The notes below the pieces were generated by a model. That model had not been told where the DNA came from. It saw nothing but the letters and a program-made list of their open reading frames with translations, and did not search any database. Source: Aliiroseovarius sp. S1339 (GTDB lineage: Bacteria; Pseudomonadota; Alphaproteobacteria; Rhodobacterales; Rhodobacteraceae). Taken from it: a stretch of DNA of 64,000 bases. The position numbers were made by a program, and so were the translations under genes. Positions 43,080-55,129 of this stretch are shown piece after piece. The first letter of the stretch is position 1, and each line of letters opens with the position of its first letter. The stretch covers positions 124,001 to 188,000 of the forward strand of contig NZ_JALPQG010000003.1 in assembly GCF_023195695.1 (NCBI RefSeq). Direction: 5' to 3'.

Positions 43080-44027
43080 TTATTCCTCCTTCAGGGGGCG
43101 GGTCAGCAGCATGTTGACCGCCTCGTTAATTGTCAGGTGATTTTCCAAAACGGCCACAACCATATCGGCGATTGGCATGTCCAGCCCAGTCTTTTTCGCA
43201 AGGTTAGAGACTGCTTTGGCCGTCGCCTTCCCCTCGACCGTTGTGCCCTCGGGCAATGGATCGCCACGACCAAGGGCCAGCCCATAGGCAAAGTTGCGCG
43301 ACTTCTCGGACGAGCAGGTCAGGGCCAGATCACCGAAACCGGACAGGCCAGACAGGGTGTCAGGGCGCGCGCCGCGGGACAGGGCAAAGCGCTGCATTTC
43401 GGCGAAGCCGCGGGTCATCAGCGCGGCATGTGCGCTTTCGCCAAGCCCTGCGCCGACCGCGATGCCACAGGCAATTGCCACGACGTTTTTCAAAGCCCCG
43501 CCAATTTCGACGCCGATAAGATCGGCGCTGCGATAAAGGCGAATATTCGGTGTCGACAGGGCAGTTTGCAGGGCGTGACCGTCTTCAATTGCAAGAGTCA
43601 GCGCCGTTGGAAGCCCGGCCGCGATATCCACGGCGAAGCTGGGCCCAGACAAGATAGCCGGGGTTGCCAAGGGGCAGGTGTGGCGGATGATTTCAGCCGG
43701 GCCAAGGCCGGATTTCAGGTCGATGCCTTTGCAGCACGCCACCAGTATCTTGCCGTCCAATGTGGCCGCGTGATCCGTCAAAAACTGGGACAGGCTTTGC
43801 ATCGGCGTGGCCAACAGCAAGATGTCGGCTTGTGCCGCCAGCGCCAGATTGTCAGTGACCGTCAGACATTCTGGGAATGTGAAGCCGGGAAGGCGGCGTT
43901 TGTTTTCGCGCGCCGACGCCATGTCTGCCAAGTCACGCGCCCACAGGGTCACCAGTCGCCCATCGCGCGCCATCGAAATCGCCAAAGCTGTGCCAAATGC
44001 GCCTGCACCCAAGACCGAAACCTTCAT
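43080..44027 (-). CDS. gpsA: NAD(P)-dependent glycerol-3-phosphate dehydrogenase
   Basis: Reduces dihydroxyacetone phosphate to sn-glycerol-3-phosphate for phospholipid synthesis. Nucleotide-binding GAGAFGTAL is at residues 7-15, the catalytic Lys is in [14 protein letters not shown] near 185, and [16 protein letters not shown] follows. Length is 315 aa. ATG 44027 overlaps the tsaD stop (ATGA); a frame back to 44087 would only re-read tsaD. Downstream are YciI and EVE genes. Confidence 0.95.
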   Translation of the reverse strand: MKVSVLGAGAFGTALAISMARDGRLVTLWARDLADMASARENKRRLPGFTFPECLTVTDNLALAAQADILLLATPMQSLSQFLTDHAATLDGKILVACCKGIDLKSGLGPAEIIRHTCPLATPAILSGPSFAVDIAAGLPTALTLAIEDGHALQTALSTPNIRLYRSADLIGVEIGGALKNVVAIACGIAVGAGLGESAHAALMTRGFAEMQRFALSRGARPDTLSGLSGFGDLALTCSSEKSRNFAYGLALGRGDPLPEGTTVEGKATAKAVSNLAKKTGLDMPIADMVVAVLENHLTINEAVNMLLTRPLKEE

Positions 44028-45121
44028 GCCTTTGCCCCCTTCTTCCCCGATCCAAGCATGGCGGGTGCCTGCTGGTCCAGAGGCCAACGTGGTCGGGCTT
44101 GCAACGTCATGTCATCCCGCTCGCCCGCGCGAAAACGCTCGATCCCCGCCCAGGCGATCATCGCAGCGTTGTCGGTACACAGGGCAAGGGGTGGGGCAAG
44201 GAATGTGGTGCCTGCATCGTCACAAACAGACTCTAACGCACCGCGAATTGTCATATTTGCCGCCACACCACCAGCAACTGAAAGCGCTGGGGTCCCAGGC
44301 GACAACTGAAGATACTTGGCCAGCGCGCGGCGCGATTTCTCGGCCAGCACGTCCGCGACGGCAGCCTGAAAGCCTGCGCAAAGATCGGCGCGATCGGCGT
44401 GGCGCAAGCCGCCATGTTCAGCAACAAGTCGGTCGCGTTCACGGAGCAGCGCTGTCTTTAAGCCCGAAAAGCTCATGTCGCAACCGGGTCGATCCAGTAG
44501 TGGTCGCGGGAACTTGAACCGGTTGGGATCGCCCGTTTTCGCCTCACCCTCGACCGAGGGTCCGCCGGGCTGCGGCAGGCCCAGAAGCTTGGCGGTTTTG
44601 TCGAATGCCTCGCCGGGGGCATCGTCAATGGTGCCACCCAGACGGGTGAAATCGTCTGGTCCCTTGGCAATCAGAAACTGACAATGACCGCCCGAGACAA
44701 GCAAGATCAGATAGGGGAACGGGGCTTGATCGGTCAGGCGTGGGGTCAAAGCGTGACCCGCCAGATGGTTAACGCCGATCAACGGCAAGCCGGAGCCGGC
44801 CGCCAATCCCTTCGCACACATAACCCCCGCCACCACGCCGCCAATCAGGCCGGGGCCTGCAGTAACGGCAATGCCGTCCAGGTCGGACAGGTGCAAATTG
44901 GCCTGAATTAGAGCCTCTTCCACGCAAATATCCAGCTTCTCGGCGTGCGCACGGGCGGCGATTTCGGGGACAATGCCGCCAAAATCGGCGTGCAGATCGG
45001 TCTGCCCCGCAATGACCGACGACAGAATTTCCGGCAATGCGCCAGGTGTGTGGCGCACCACTGCAGCAGCGGTGTCATCACAAGAACTTTCCAGCCCAAG
45101 AAGGGTTACTGTTTTCGTCAT
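44024..45121 (-). CDS. tsaD: tRNA t6A transferase TsaD
   Basis: Catalytic subunit that transfers the threonylcarbamoyl group to A37 of ANN-decoding tRNAs, working with TsaB and TsaE (TsaE is at 30666-31163). Metal-binding His119 and His123 are in NHLAGH. Other hallmarks are [14 protein letters not shown] at the start, [11 protein letters not shown], and [12 protein letters not shown] near 280. Length is 365 aa from ATG 45121; the longer frame to 45301 runs into the hemD start region. Divergent from hemD, 91 bp apart. Confidence 0.96.
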   Translation of the reverse strand: MTKTVTLLGLESSCDDTAAAVVRHTPGALPEILSSVIAGQTDLHADFGGIVPEIAARAHAEKLDICVEEALIQANLHLSDLDGIAVTAGPGLIGGVVAGVMCAKGLAAGSGLPLIGVNHLAGHALTPRLTDQAPFPYLILLVSGGHCQFLIAKGPDDFTRLGGTIDDAPGEAFDKTAKLLGLPQPGGPSVEGEAKTGDPNRFKFPRPLLDRPGCDMSFSGLKTALLRERDRLVAEHGGLRHADRADLCAGFQAAVADVLAEKSRRALAKYLQLSPGTPALSVAGGVAANMTIRGALESVCDDAGTTFLAPPLALCTDNAAMIAWAGIERFRAGERDDMTLQARPRWPLDQQAPAMLGSGKKGAKA

Positions 45122-45212
45122 CGCGTCTGGTTTCCAAGCGGGATCGGTTGCGGTCAGGGGTCGGGTCGGGGTAACACCACAGGTGATACGAGACAATCCC
45201 GGCAGGCCTCCC

Positions 45213-45917
45213 ATGTCCACCCCAAAGACCTTGGTTCTTACCCGACCAGATATCAGTTCTGCACAGGTGTTGGGGCAGATCGAAGCCGCCGTCGGTGCCA
45301 AGGTTCACGCAGTTCTATCGCCCATTCTAAAGATCGTGCCCGGCACCGACTGGCCCGATCTGTCGCCCTATGATGTGGTGATCGCGACGTCGGTTCATGC
45401 CATTCATGGGCCGCTGACTGGCAAGCCGGTTTTCTGTGTTGGCGTGCGTACGGCTGAGGCTGCGACAAAGGCTGGCGGGAATGTGCGCCATTGTGCGTTG
45501 GATGCGGCTGCGCTGATCGCGTGGATCAGGACACAGCCGAACCCCGGAAAGATCGTGTATCTGCGAGGGTCGCACGTTGCGACGGATATTCCGGCGGCGT
45601 TGGCAGAGCTGTCCATCGAAGGCTGCGCCTTTCAGACCTATCGACAAGCGGAACAACCACTGAGCCAAACCGCTCGCGAGGTTATTGAAGGGGACAGGCC
45701 TGCAATCCTTCCCCTTTTCTCGCCACGTTCTGCGCGGTTGGTTGGGAAGGCAATTGGGCAGACGGGCTGCGACCTTCATGTCATAGCAATAAGCGACGCG
45801 GCGGCCGAGGCGTGGCACGGACAGACGGCGGAAACAGCTAGGGGATCGTGCGAAGTGGTCGACCAGCCCACGGGCGAGGCTATGGTGAGCAGGATTGTCG
45901 CAGCACTGCAACGCTGA
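45213..45917 (+). CDS. hemD: Uroporphyrinogen-III synthase
   Basis: Cyclises hydroxymethylbilane with D-ring inversion to uroporphyrinogen III, the branch point to haem, sirohaem and cobalamin. At 234 aa this poorly conserved family is recognised from [12 protein letters not shown] at the start, [28 protein letters not shown] and [11 protein letters not shown], plus its position before the mitofilin-like and hemY genes. GGCAGG precedes ATG 45213. hemC is not adjacent. Confidence 0.85.
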   Translation: MSTPKTLVLTRPDISSAQVLGQIEAAVGAKVHAVLSPILKIVPGTDWPDLSPYDVVIATSVHAIHGPLTGKPVFCVGVRTAEAATKAGGNVRHCALDAAALIAWIRTQPNPGKIVYLRGSHVATDIPAALAELSIEGCAFQTYRQAEQPLSQTAREVIEGDRPAILPLFSPRSARLVGKAIGQTGCDLHVIAISDAAAEAWHGQTAETARGSCEVVDQPTGEAMVSRIVAALQR

Positions 45918-46004
45918 CCTTGCTTGAGCGCGGAGGGGTCCCAAGCTAAGCTGAGACCTCAGACGTTCCGTGATTTTCATTAAGAGATTCGAAAGGTTCC
46001 GAAA

Positions 46005-47255
46005 TTGGCCAAATCCCGCAAACCAGCTAAGGACACGCCAGACCCGGTCGAAGATGCCGTGGTCGTTGACGAACCCAAAACCGCTGATCCGAAAACGACC
46101 GACGATCCGATCGAACCTGAGACATCGAAACAGACGCCACCCGACGATGATCAGACCGATGCCGACGCACCTGCCGCGAGCACTGATGATGAATCCTCTG
46201 AGGACGCGCCTGCCTCATCAGAGCCAACTGATACCGTTGTGACCAAGGATCAGCCCGCGCCGCGTGGCGGCTCAACCTTTTTGCCGCTGTTGCTTGGCGG
46301 GGCCGTTGCGGCAGCGCTGGGCTTTGGTGCCGCGCGATATCCGGACCAGTGGCCTTTTGCCTCGCAACCCTCCGTCGACCCGGTCGAGGTCAAGCTGACC
46401 GATCTGGGCGATCGTCTGGCGGGGCTGGAAAATACAACCGCGTCGCAGTCGGAAGCATTGACGGCCTTGCAAGGCGACACCGGCCTTGATCGGTTGCGCG
46501 GCGAGATCGGTGGCGAGCTGGATCAGATGCGCACGCAGTTCGAAGCGCTCTCTTCAACGCTGCAAAACTTGGAAAATCGCGTTCACACGGTAGAGAAATT
46601 GCCCGAAGGCTCGGGGATGGAAGCCGCCGCGGCCGCTGCAGCCGCATATGAGCGCGAATTACAACAAATGCGCCAGATGCTTGACGACGAGCTGGCGCGC
46701 ATTGGAACTGCCCAAGAAGATGCGCAAACGCTTGAGGTGAATGCAGCAGAGGCCGCCAAGGCCGCCGCCGCGCGCGCCGCGATGTCGCGGGTGTTGGCGG
46801 CGCTTGAAAGCGGGCAGCCCTATGATGATGCCCTGTTTGATCTGACCCAGAATGCGGGTGTCGATGCGCCTGACGCATTGGCCGCCCATTCCGAAAACGG
46901 CATCGTCACGCTGGCAGCACTACAAGCAAGCTTCCCCGAAGCGGCGCGCGACGCGTTGAATGCGTCGATCCGGGCGGCGGTGAAAGATGGGCAGATGGAC
47001 CGGGTGACGGCCTTTTTACGCACCCAACTGGGTGCTAGGTCGCTCGAACCGAAAGAAGGTGACGACCCCGACGCAATCTTGTCGCGGGCCGAAGCTGCCC
47101 TGAAAGACGGACGGATTGACGCGGCCCTGACCGAGCTTGAGGCCATGCCAGATGCTGGAAAACCAGCGCTTGAGGCATGGATCGCGCAGGCCACCGCCCG
47201 CAAAGACGCGCTGGAGGCAGGACAAGCCCTGGCCCAGCAAGTGAACAGCAACTAA
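46005..47255 (+). CDS. Mitofilin-like inner-membrane protein (COG4223)
   Basis: A 416-aa protein with an acidic, Pro-Asp-Glu-rich cytoplasmic N-terminus (1-85), one membrane segment (about 88-107, FLPLLLGGAVAAALGFG) and a periplasmic part with a long coiled coil (about 125-260) and a C-terminal helical mitofilin-type domain. It is the alphaproteobacterial relative of the mitochondrial cristae organiser Mic60 and is usually encoded next to hemD/hemY as here. The start is TTG 46005 with AAAGG upstream. A role in shaping internal membranes is inferred from homologues. Confidence 0.88.
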   Translation: MAKSRKPAKDTPDPVEDAVVVDEPKTADPKTTDDPIEPETSKQTPPDDDQTDADAPAASTDDESSEDAPASSEPTDTVVTKDQPAPRGGSTFLPLLLGGAVAAALGFGAARYPDQWPFASQPSVDPVEVKLTDLGDRLAGLENTTASQSEALTALQGDTGLDRLRGEIGGELDQMRTQFEALSSTLQNLENRVHTVEKLPEGSGMEAAAAAAAAYERELQQMRQMLDDELARIGTAQEDAQTLEVNAAEAAKAAAARAAMSRVLAALESGQPYDDALFDLTQNAGVDAPDALAAHSENGIVTLAALQASFPEAARDALNASIRAAVKDGQMDRVTAFLRTQLGARSLEPKEGDDPDAILSRAEAALKDGRIDAALTELEAMPDAGKPALEAWIAQATARKDALEAGQALAQQVNSN

Positions 47256-47265
47256 GGACGCAACG

Positions 47266-48768
47266 ATGCTCTGGTCTCTTTTCAAGATTATTTTATTCGT
47301 GACTGCCATCGCGTTGCTGACGCTTGGGGCAGGCTATTTGCTAGAGACGGACGGCGGCATTCGAATTGCGGTCGGATCAACAGAATTCAACATGGAGCCG
47401 TTGCAGGCGGTTATCGCCGGTGTGCTTCTGGTGGTGGCAATCTGGCTTGCGATCGTTGTGATCGGACTGATCGTCGCGTTTGTGCGCTTTGTGAACGGGG
47501 ACGAGACAGCGATATCGCGTTATTTCGACCGGTCGCGTGAACGCAAGGGCTATGAAGCATTGGCCGAAGGCATGATCGCGCTGGCGTCGGGTGAAGGCAG
47601 CACCGCGATGTCCAAGGCCAGCCGGGCCGAGAAATATCTGCGCCGACCAGAACTAACCAACCTTCTGACCGCGCAGGCGGCGGAAATGTCAGGCGACAAA
47701 CGCAAGGCGGATGAGGTTTACAAACGTTTGCTGAAGGATGAACGGACGCAGTTTGTCGGCGTGCGCGGCATCATGAAACACAAGCTGGCCGAAGGTGATA
47801 CGGAAACCGCGATGAAGTTGGCGCAGAAAGCGTTTGCCCTGAAGCCCCGCCATACCGAAACGCAAGATGTGCTGCTGGGCTTGCAAGCCCGCCACAATGA
47901 TTGGTCTGGCGCGCGCAAAACGCTGGGTGCGAAATTGAAATACGGCGCTTTGCCGCGCGATGTGCACAAACGACGCGATGCAGTGCTGGCCTTGTCGGAA
48001 GCCAAGGGCGTGCTGCTGGAAGGCAATGACATCAAGGCGCGCGAGGCCGCGATAGAGGCGAACCGACTGTCGCCAGATCTGGTGCCTGCCGCCGTTATGG
48101 CGGCTCACACCTATATCGAAAACGGCAAACCGCGTTACGCCACGCGCGTATTGGTCAAGGCGTGGACCGCACAACCACATCCAGACATCGCCGCAGCATT
48201 TGCCGAGATCGTTCCCGATGAAACGCCAGCGGACCGATTGAAGCGGTTCCGCGCGCTGACCAAACATCGCGACGGAGATCCTGAAACGCGGATGCTGGTG
48301 ACCGAGTTGAATATCGCAGCTGAGGATTACGTCGAAGCGCGCAAAGCGCTGGGCGATCTGCCCGATGTTCTGCCAAGCCAGCGCGCCCTGACGCTTCTGG
48401 CCGCGATTGAACGAGGCGAAGGGGCGGATGATCAGACGGTGCGCGCGCTTCTGGCGCGGGCGGTCACAGCGCCACGCGGTCCACAATGGGTCTGCGAAAA
48501 CTGCAACCATGTTCACGCAGCATGGGCCCCGATCTGTGATGGATGCCAAGGCTTTGACACGCTGGCATGGAAGTCAGCACCCGAAACTGACAATGCCACG
48601 CAGGGTGGTGCCGAGATGTTGCCAATGATCGTGGGCGAAGCGGACCCGGCCGACGAAACAGCCGAGCTTGTTGATCCGGACATCGAGCATGAGGGCGAGG
48701 TGCTGGACGCCGAACTGGTCGAGGGTGAACCCGACACCCCGCAGGAAGATGACACGCAAAAAACCTAG
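47266..48768 (+). CDS. hemY: HemY-type TPR membrane protein with C-terminal zinc ribbon
   Basis: A 500-aa protein with two N-terminal membrane segments (about 5-25 and 42-68), then TPR-like helices (about 95-390) and a compact CxxC-x10-CxxC zinc ribbon (Cys410, Cys413, Cys424, Cys427). The tail from 440 is acidic and probably disordered. The name HemY here refers to the TPR protein of the hem cluster, not protoporphyrinogen oxidase; a scaffold role in late haem synthesis is assumed. The ribbon recalls that of LapB/YciM. It starts 10 bp after the mitofilin-like gene. Confidence 0.88.
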   Translation: MLWSLFKIILFVTAIALLTLGAGYLLETDGGIRIAVGSTEFNMEPLQAVIAGVLLVVAIWLAIVVIGLIVAFVRFVNGDETAISRYFDRSRERKGYEALAEGMIALASGEGSTAMSKASRAEKYLRRPELTNLLTAQAAEMSGDKRKADEVYKRLLKDERTQFVGVRGIMKHKLAEGDTETAMKLAQKAFALKPRHTETQDVLLGLQARHNDWSGARKTLGAKLKYGALPRDVHKRRDAVLALSEAKGVLLEGNDIKAREAAIEANRLSPDLVPAAVMAAHTYIENGKPRYATRVLVKAWTAQPHPDIAAAFAEIVPDETPADRLKRFRALTKHRDGDPETRMLVTELNIAAEDYVEARKALGDLPDVLPSQRALTLLAAIERGEGADDQTVRALLARAVTAPRGPQWVCENCNHVHAAWAPICDGCQGFDTLAWKSAPETDNATQGGAEMLPMIVGEADPADETAELVDPDIEHEGEVLDAELVEGEPDTPQEDDTQKT

Positions 48769-48858
48769 CCCGTCGCGCCAATACGACGACTTCGGGCTGG
48801 ATCAGTGTGCGACCTTCGGTAAAATCGTGTGGTGCTGCCTCGCAAGCATGAAATTCAC

Positions 48859-48886
48859 TTGCACAGAGCGCAACCCGCGTCTAGAA
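48859..48886 (+). promoter_or_regulatory. Candidate sigma-70 promoter of tRNA-Thr
   Basis: TTGCAC (48859-48864), a 16-base spacer and CTAGAA (48881-48886), placing the start near 48893, about 37 bases before the tRNA. This is the only good promoter in the hemY-tRNA gap. Confidence 0.5.
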
Positions 48887-48929
48887 CCCCGATCGCTGCC
48901 GCGCTGATTTGGCCGGTGGCCATTTGTGG

Positions 48930-49005
48930 GCCGCTGTAGCTCAGCTGGTAGAGCACGTCATTCGTAATGATGGGGTCGGAGGTTCGAGTCCTCTCAGCGG
49001 CACCA
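48930..49005 (+). tRNA. tRNA-Thr (anticodon CGT)
   Basis: A 76-base cloverleaf: acceptor GCCGCTG / CAGCGGC, D-stem GCTC / GAGC, anticodon stem CGTCA / TGATG with loop TTCGTAA, T-stem GGAGG / CCTCT (one G-U) with loop TTCGAGT, and an encoded CCA at 49003-49005. Anticodon CGT at 48963-48965 reads ACG. It is a t6A37-type substrate of the TsaD/TsaE system encoded in the same window. Confidence 0.97.
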
Positions 49006-49148
49006 CTTTCCCGAATTCCCTCGCAGAATGCGCCCGCAGACGTGGTCGCTTGTGTAATGCGATGCCCCCGATTTGGAGACATCGCCTTCAATTACTTTGG
49101 TCCGCAGAGAAAGGTCCTGCGTAATTTTACGCACTGCCGCCCGTCGCG

Positions 49149-51662
<2,514 letters not shown>

Positions 51663-51666
51663 TCAC

Positions 51667-52287
51667 TTAGGTGAATGGTATGATCAACCCGACCAGAATC
51701 AGCATGGTTCCAGCCGCCAAATTCATCCGTCTGACGGCATTTGGTGATGACAGAAGAATGCGTGCCCGATCAATGAAAAACGCAATGGTTAGATTGCCAA
51801 GCAACGGAACCACGAATGATGCAACACCGATGGCAGCAATATCAGTCGCGGTTAGTCGGGAAAGGTCGAAAAAGCCGGGCAAGACTCCCATATAGAACAA
51901 GATCGCCTTGGGATTGGCGATAATCACAATCAAACCAGCGACGAAACCGGCCCAAATTCCGGGGCGGGTCAGTTTTCGGTCGCCTGATACGGCGTGGCCA
52001 GCGGATCTTATGATAGTGACGCCCAGCCAAATGAAGAACAGCGCTGCCACGACCTTTAGGACGAGCATCGCCCCGCCGAAACTGGACGCGACCCAACCCA
52101 TCCCAAGCGCCGCGAGAACGGACCAGAAGATGTCGCCAACTGCGACGCCCAGCGCTAATGGCCAAGCCTGAGCATATCCACCGGCCAAAACGCGTGCCAC
52201 CAGCGCCACCCAGACGGGGCCGGGGGTTAGAAACAGGATGAACAGGCCGACAACATAGAAACCAAGTTCGACAAGCGTGATTGTCAC
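51667..52287 (-). CDS. LysE/RhtB-family amino-acid exporter
   Basis: A 206-aa integral membrane protein with about six hydrophobic segments. The N-terminal FLTPGPVWVALVARVLAGG is the LysE/RhtB signature, and IIANPKAILFYMGVLPGFF follows mid-sequence. It exports amino acids or related metabolites; the substrate is unknown. The GTG start overlaps the VOC gene stop (GTGA), so it is coupled. It is inserted between recF and gyrB together with the VOC gene. Confidence 0.88.
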   Translation of the reverse strand: MTITLVELGFYVVGLFILFLTPGPVWVALVARVLAGGYAQAWPLALGVAVGDIFWSVLAALGMGWVASSFGGAMLVLKVVAALFFIWLGVTIIRSAGHAVSGDRKLTRPGIWAGFVAGLIVIIANPKAILFYMGVLPGFFDLSRLTATDIAAIGVASFVVPLLGNLTIAFFIDRARILLSSPNAVRRMNLAAGTMLILVGLIIPFT

Positions 52288-52700
52288 GTCAGATGCCCGT
52301 CTTCATCCATATCCCAAAACGGGTTCATGGCGTATTCCCACAAATGGCCGTCGGGGTCGGCGACATAGCCTGAGTATCCGCCCCAAAAGACCTTCTCTGG
52401 CCGGGCAACTTCGCTTGCGCCTGCGGCAAGGGCTTTTTCAAACGCCGCGTCTACGTCAGACTCGGTCGGGAAGCACTGCGCAAGGGTCATTGCGCCGGTT
52501 TTCAGGTCTTCCACTTTGCGGCCGGTATCTTTCGCTAACCCCTCAAGCGAATAAAGCCCGAATTTCATGCCGTTCATGTCGTAGAAGGCAACGTCGTCCT
52601 GCACGTCGGATGGTTTCCACCCAATCGCTTCATAATACGCGCGGGTGCGGGCCAGATCTTTCACGCCAAGGGTAATCAATGTCACGCGGTTGGTTTTCAT
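52284..52700 (-). CDS. VOC-family (glyoxalase/dioxygenase superfamily) protein
   Basis: A 138-aa single-domain vicinal-oxygen-chelate protein. The start TLGVKDLARTRAYYEAIGW and the end YVADPDGHLWEYAMNP, with the metal Glu in LWEYA, identify it. Reaction unknown. Its ATG overlaps the recF stop (ATGA) and its stop overlaps the LysE GTG, so recF-VOC-lysE are translationally linked although functionally unrelated. Confidence 0.87.
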   Translation of the reverse strand: MKTNRVTLITLGVKDLARTRAYYEAIGWKPSDVQDDVAFYDMNGMKFGLYSLEGLAKDTGRKVEDLKTGAMTLAQCFPTESDVDAAFEKALAAGASEVARPEKVFWGGYSGYVADPDGHLWEYAMNPFWDMDEDGHLT

Positions 52701-53803
52701 ATCGTCACCTCTTCAATGAGCGAGCTTCCATCGATCTCGCTGACTTCATAATGGCTTGCGCGGTCGCCAAGCTCGGCAAACAGTTCGGGGCCTGTGCCCG
52801 TCATGAAGGCTTGCGCCCCCAACGCGCAAACTTCGTCGTAAAGGGCTGCGCGACGGCCAGCATCCAGATGTGCGGCGACCTCGTCCAGCAGCAAGATTGG
52901 CGGCGCACCAAAACTTTGCGCTAATGCGCGGCTGTTCGCCAGAATAAGCGATACAAGCAGCGCTTTTTGTTCCCCCGTTGAACAGTCGCGCGCCGCTACA
53001 CCCTTGGCGGCATAGACGGCGGCCAAATCCGACCGATGAGGGCCAACCAATGTGCGCCCCGCCATAAGGTCGCGCGGGCGGCTTTCAGCGAAGGCTTGGG
53101 CCAGATTAGTCTCTGTTTCGGGCAGATGAACGTCATCGGGTTGCACCAAAGACAGATCAGCGATGGGGAACGCAGTTTCTGCTCGCGCTTGGGCCGCGAT
53201 CAATTGCGCCACAGCCGCGTTTCGGTTGGCGATGATGTCGACGGCGGCGCACGCCATCTGTGCCTCTAGCGCGTCAAACCAATGCGCGTCCCGCTGACCA
53301 TCCTTCAAAAGGCGGTTGCGCTCGCGCATCGCTTTTTCGTAGGTCAGAACCGCATCTGCGTGGTTTGGCTCGAAACTCATGGTCATTCGGTCTAGGAAAC
53401 GCCTGCGACCTTCGGCCCCTTCGACCCACAAACGGTCCATCACCGGCACCAGCCAAACGACGCGTGCAATCCGGCCCAGCGCCACTTGCGGGGCGATCTT
53501 GCCATCAATTCGAACCTGCCGTGTGCCGCCAGCTTCGACCCAGGTTTCGACCTCGTGCGTTTGGTGCAGGCTTTGCAGGGTTGCGGTGACCTTCCAGCCG
53601 ACCCCTTCGGGCCGACGGATCATCTCGTCCACCGTTGCGCGCCGCAACCCGCGACCCGGCGATAGCATCGAAACGGCTTCGAGTATGTTTGTCTTGCCCG
53701 CCCCGTTGCGCCCATGGATCGCCACGGGGCGCCCATCAAGCGACAGTTGGGCGACCTTGTGGCTTCGAAAATGGCTGAGTGTCAGTTCCCGCAGGGCCAG
53801 CAT
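52697..53803 (-). CDS. recF: Recombination mediator RecF
   Basis: SMC-like ATPase that helps load RecA at gaps with RecO and RecR. Walker A is GRNGAGKTN (31-39), the signature helix is in ARDCSTGEQKALLVSLILA, and Walker B is in PPILLLDEVAAHLD. Length is 368 aa from ATG 53803; a GTG one codon upstream is also possible. It follows dnaN by 70 bp, in a gap that holds a GCCTCCGGCGGGG-type motif. Confidence 0.95.
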   Translation of the reverse strand: MLALRELTLSHFRSHKVAQLSLDGRPVAIHGRNGAGKTNILEAVSMLSPGRGLRRATVDEMIRRPEGVGWKVTATLQSLHQTHEVETWVEAGGTRQVRIDGKIAPQVALGRIARVVWLVPVMDRLWVEGAEGRRRFLDRMTMSFEPNHADAVLTYEKAMRERNRLLKDGQRDAHWFDALEAQMACAAVDIIANRNAAVAQLIAAQARAETAFPIADLSLVQPDDVHLPETETNLAQAFAESRPRDLMAGRTLVGPHRSDLAAVYAAKGVAARDCSTGEQKALLVSLILANSRALAQSFGAPPILLLDEVAAHLDAGRRAALYDEVCALGAQAFMTGTGPELFAELGDRASHYEVSEIDGSSLIEEVTI

Positions 53804-53831
53804 CACCCGACCCGTTTTATTTTCTTACTGA

Positions 53832-53851
53832 AAATATCCCCGCCGGAGGCA
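53832..53851 (-). repeat. Rhodobacteraceae intergenic motif TGCCTCCGGCGGGGATATTT
   Basis: The minus strand between dnaN and recF reads TGCCTCCGGCGGGGATATTT, in gene orientation and 23 bases after the dnaN stop. From memory, near-identical GCCTCCGGCGGG-x-x-TATTT strings recur after genes in many Rhodobacteraceae genomes. I found one copy in this window. Function unknown. Confidence 0.5.
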
Positions 53852-53873
53852 TAGGAGCTTGGCGAAACCCAGA

Positions 53874-54992
53874 TCACACACGCATCGGCATGACGACATA
53901 GACGGCGCTGGTGTCATTGCCTTCGCGCATCAGCGTCGGATCACCGGACGAGTTGAACATGAACACCGCATTCTCGCGATCCACTTGGCTTGCGATTTCA
54001 AGCAGGTATTTGGCGTTGAAGCCAATTTCCAACCGTTCGTCTGAATAAGCTACGGCCAATTCTTCTTCAGCCGCGCCTGCGTCAGGGGCGTTGACCGACA
54101 AAATCAGTCGATCTTCGTCCAATTGCAGCTTCACTGCACGGGACCGTTCGCTTGAAACGGTTGCCACACGATCCACCGCCTGCGCAAATGCGGTCGCGTC
54201 CACCTCAAGCTTGCGGGTGTTCCCGGTGGGAATAACGCGGGTGTAGTCGGGGAAGGTGCCGTCAATGACCTTCGAGGTCAGGGTGATCGCCGGTGTCGCA
54301 AAGCGGATCTTGGTTTCTGAAACGGACACCGCGATGATCGCATCATCGTCATCCAGCAGCTTGCGCATCTCGCCCACCGTCTTGCGGGGCACGATCACAC
54401 CGGGCATGTCTTCGGCACCGGAGGGCAGATCAGCGTCGATGCGTGCCAGACGGTGGCCATCTGTGGCCACGCAGCGCAGCACCTTGCCGCCATCGGCGTC
54501 TGAGACATGCAGGTAGACACCATTCAGATAATATCGTGTCTCTTCCGTCGAAATTGCGAATTTTGATTTGTCGAACAGGCGGCGCAGAACCGGCGCAGGG
54601 GCCGAGAAGTTGGCCGAGTATTCGGACGAGGCCATGACCGGGAAGTCTTCCTTAGGCAAAGTCGCCAGCGAGAAGTTCGAGCGGCCGGCTTCCACCGTTA
54701 TCCGCCCCGTTGCCCCGTCATCGGTCAGCTGAACCAGCGCACCGTCGGGCAGCTTGCGCACAATCTCGTGCAAGGTCACGGCAGATACGGTTGTCGCGCC
54801 TGCGCGTTCGACCACGGCGTCGGCCTTGTCGACCACTTCGATATCCAGATCGGTCGCGCGGAAAGACACGCTGTTGCCTTCGGCTTCGATCAGCACATTT
54901 GCAAGGATGGGAATGGTGTTGCGGCGTTCAACAACTGACTGCGCCTGTGCCACGGCCTTAAGCAGCGCGCCGCGTTCAATACTAATCTTCAT
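53874..54992 (-). CDS. dnaN: DNA polymerase III sliding clamp (beta)
   Basis: A 372-aa clamp of three similar domains that encircles DNA and tethers polymerase III and repair proteins. Conserved blocks are MKISIERGALLKAVAQAQSV at the start, FRATDLDIEV near 45, RCVATDGHRLARI near 170 and the C-terminal YVVMPMRV. AGGAG precedes the ATG. It lies 137 bp after dnaA, in the usual order. Confidence 0.97.
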   Translation of the reverse strand: MKISIERGALLKAVAQAQSVVERRNTIPILANVLIEAEGNSVSFRATDLDIEVVDKADAVVERAGATTVSAVTLHEIVRKLPDGALVQLTDDGATGRITVEAGRSNFSLATLPKEDFPVMASSEYSANFSAPAPVLRRLFDKSKFAISTEETRYYLNGVYLHVSDADGGKVLRCVATDGHRLARIDADLPSGAEDMPGVIVPRKTVGEMRKLLDDDDAIIAVSVSETKIRFATPAITLTSKVIDGTFPDYTRVIPTGNTRKLEVDATAFAQAVDRVATVSSERSRAVKLQLDEDRLILSVNAPDAGAAEEELAVAYSDERLEIGFNAKYLLEIASQVDRENAVFMFNSSGDPTLMREGNDTSAVYVVMPMRV

Positions 54993-55081
54993 GTCCCACT
55001 CCTGACAGATACCGGGGCGGCGAACATATCACGTTCACCGCCCGGCTCAATTCGTTATTGGGAATGTCTGATTCTTTCGCG

Positions 55082-55115
55082 GGCGGGTCAAGGCTTTAGG
55101 GCCCTAAAACCCGCC
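55082..55115. repeat. Hairpin between dnaA and dnaN
   Basis: GGCGGGT (55082-55088) pairs with ACCCGCC (55109-55115), enclosing a perfect 14-bp palindrome TTTAGGGCCCTAAA (55095-55108). It starts 15 bases after the dnaA stop. No T-run follows, so it may be an RNA-stability or partial-termination element setting the dnaA to dnaN ratio. Confidence 0.4.
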
Positions 55116-55129
55116 AAATCCGAGCCTAT

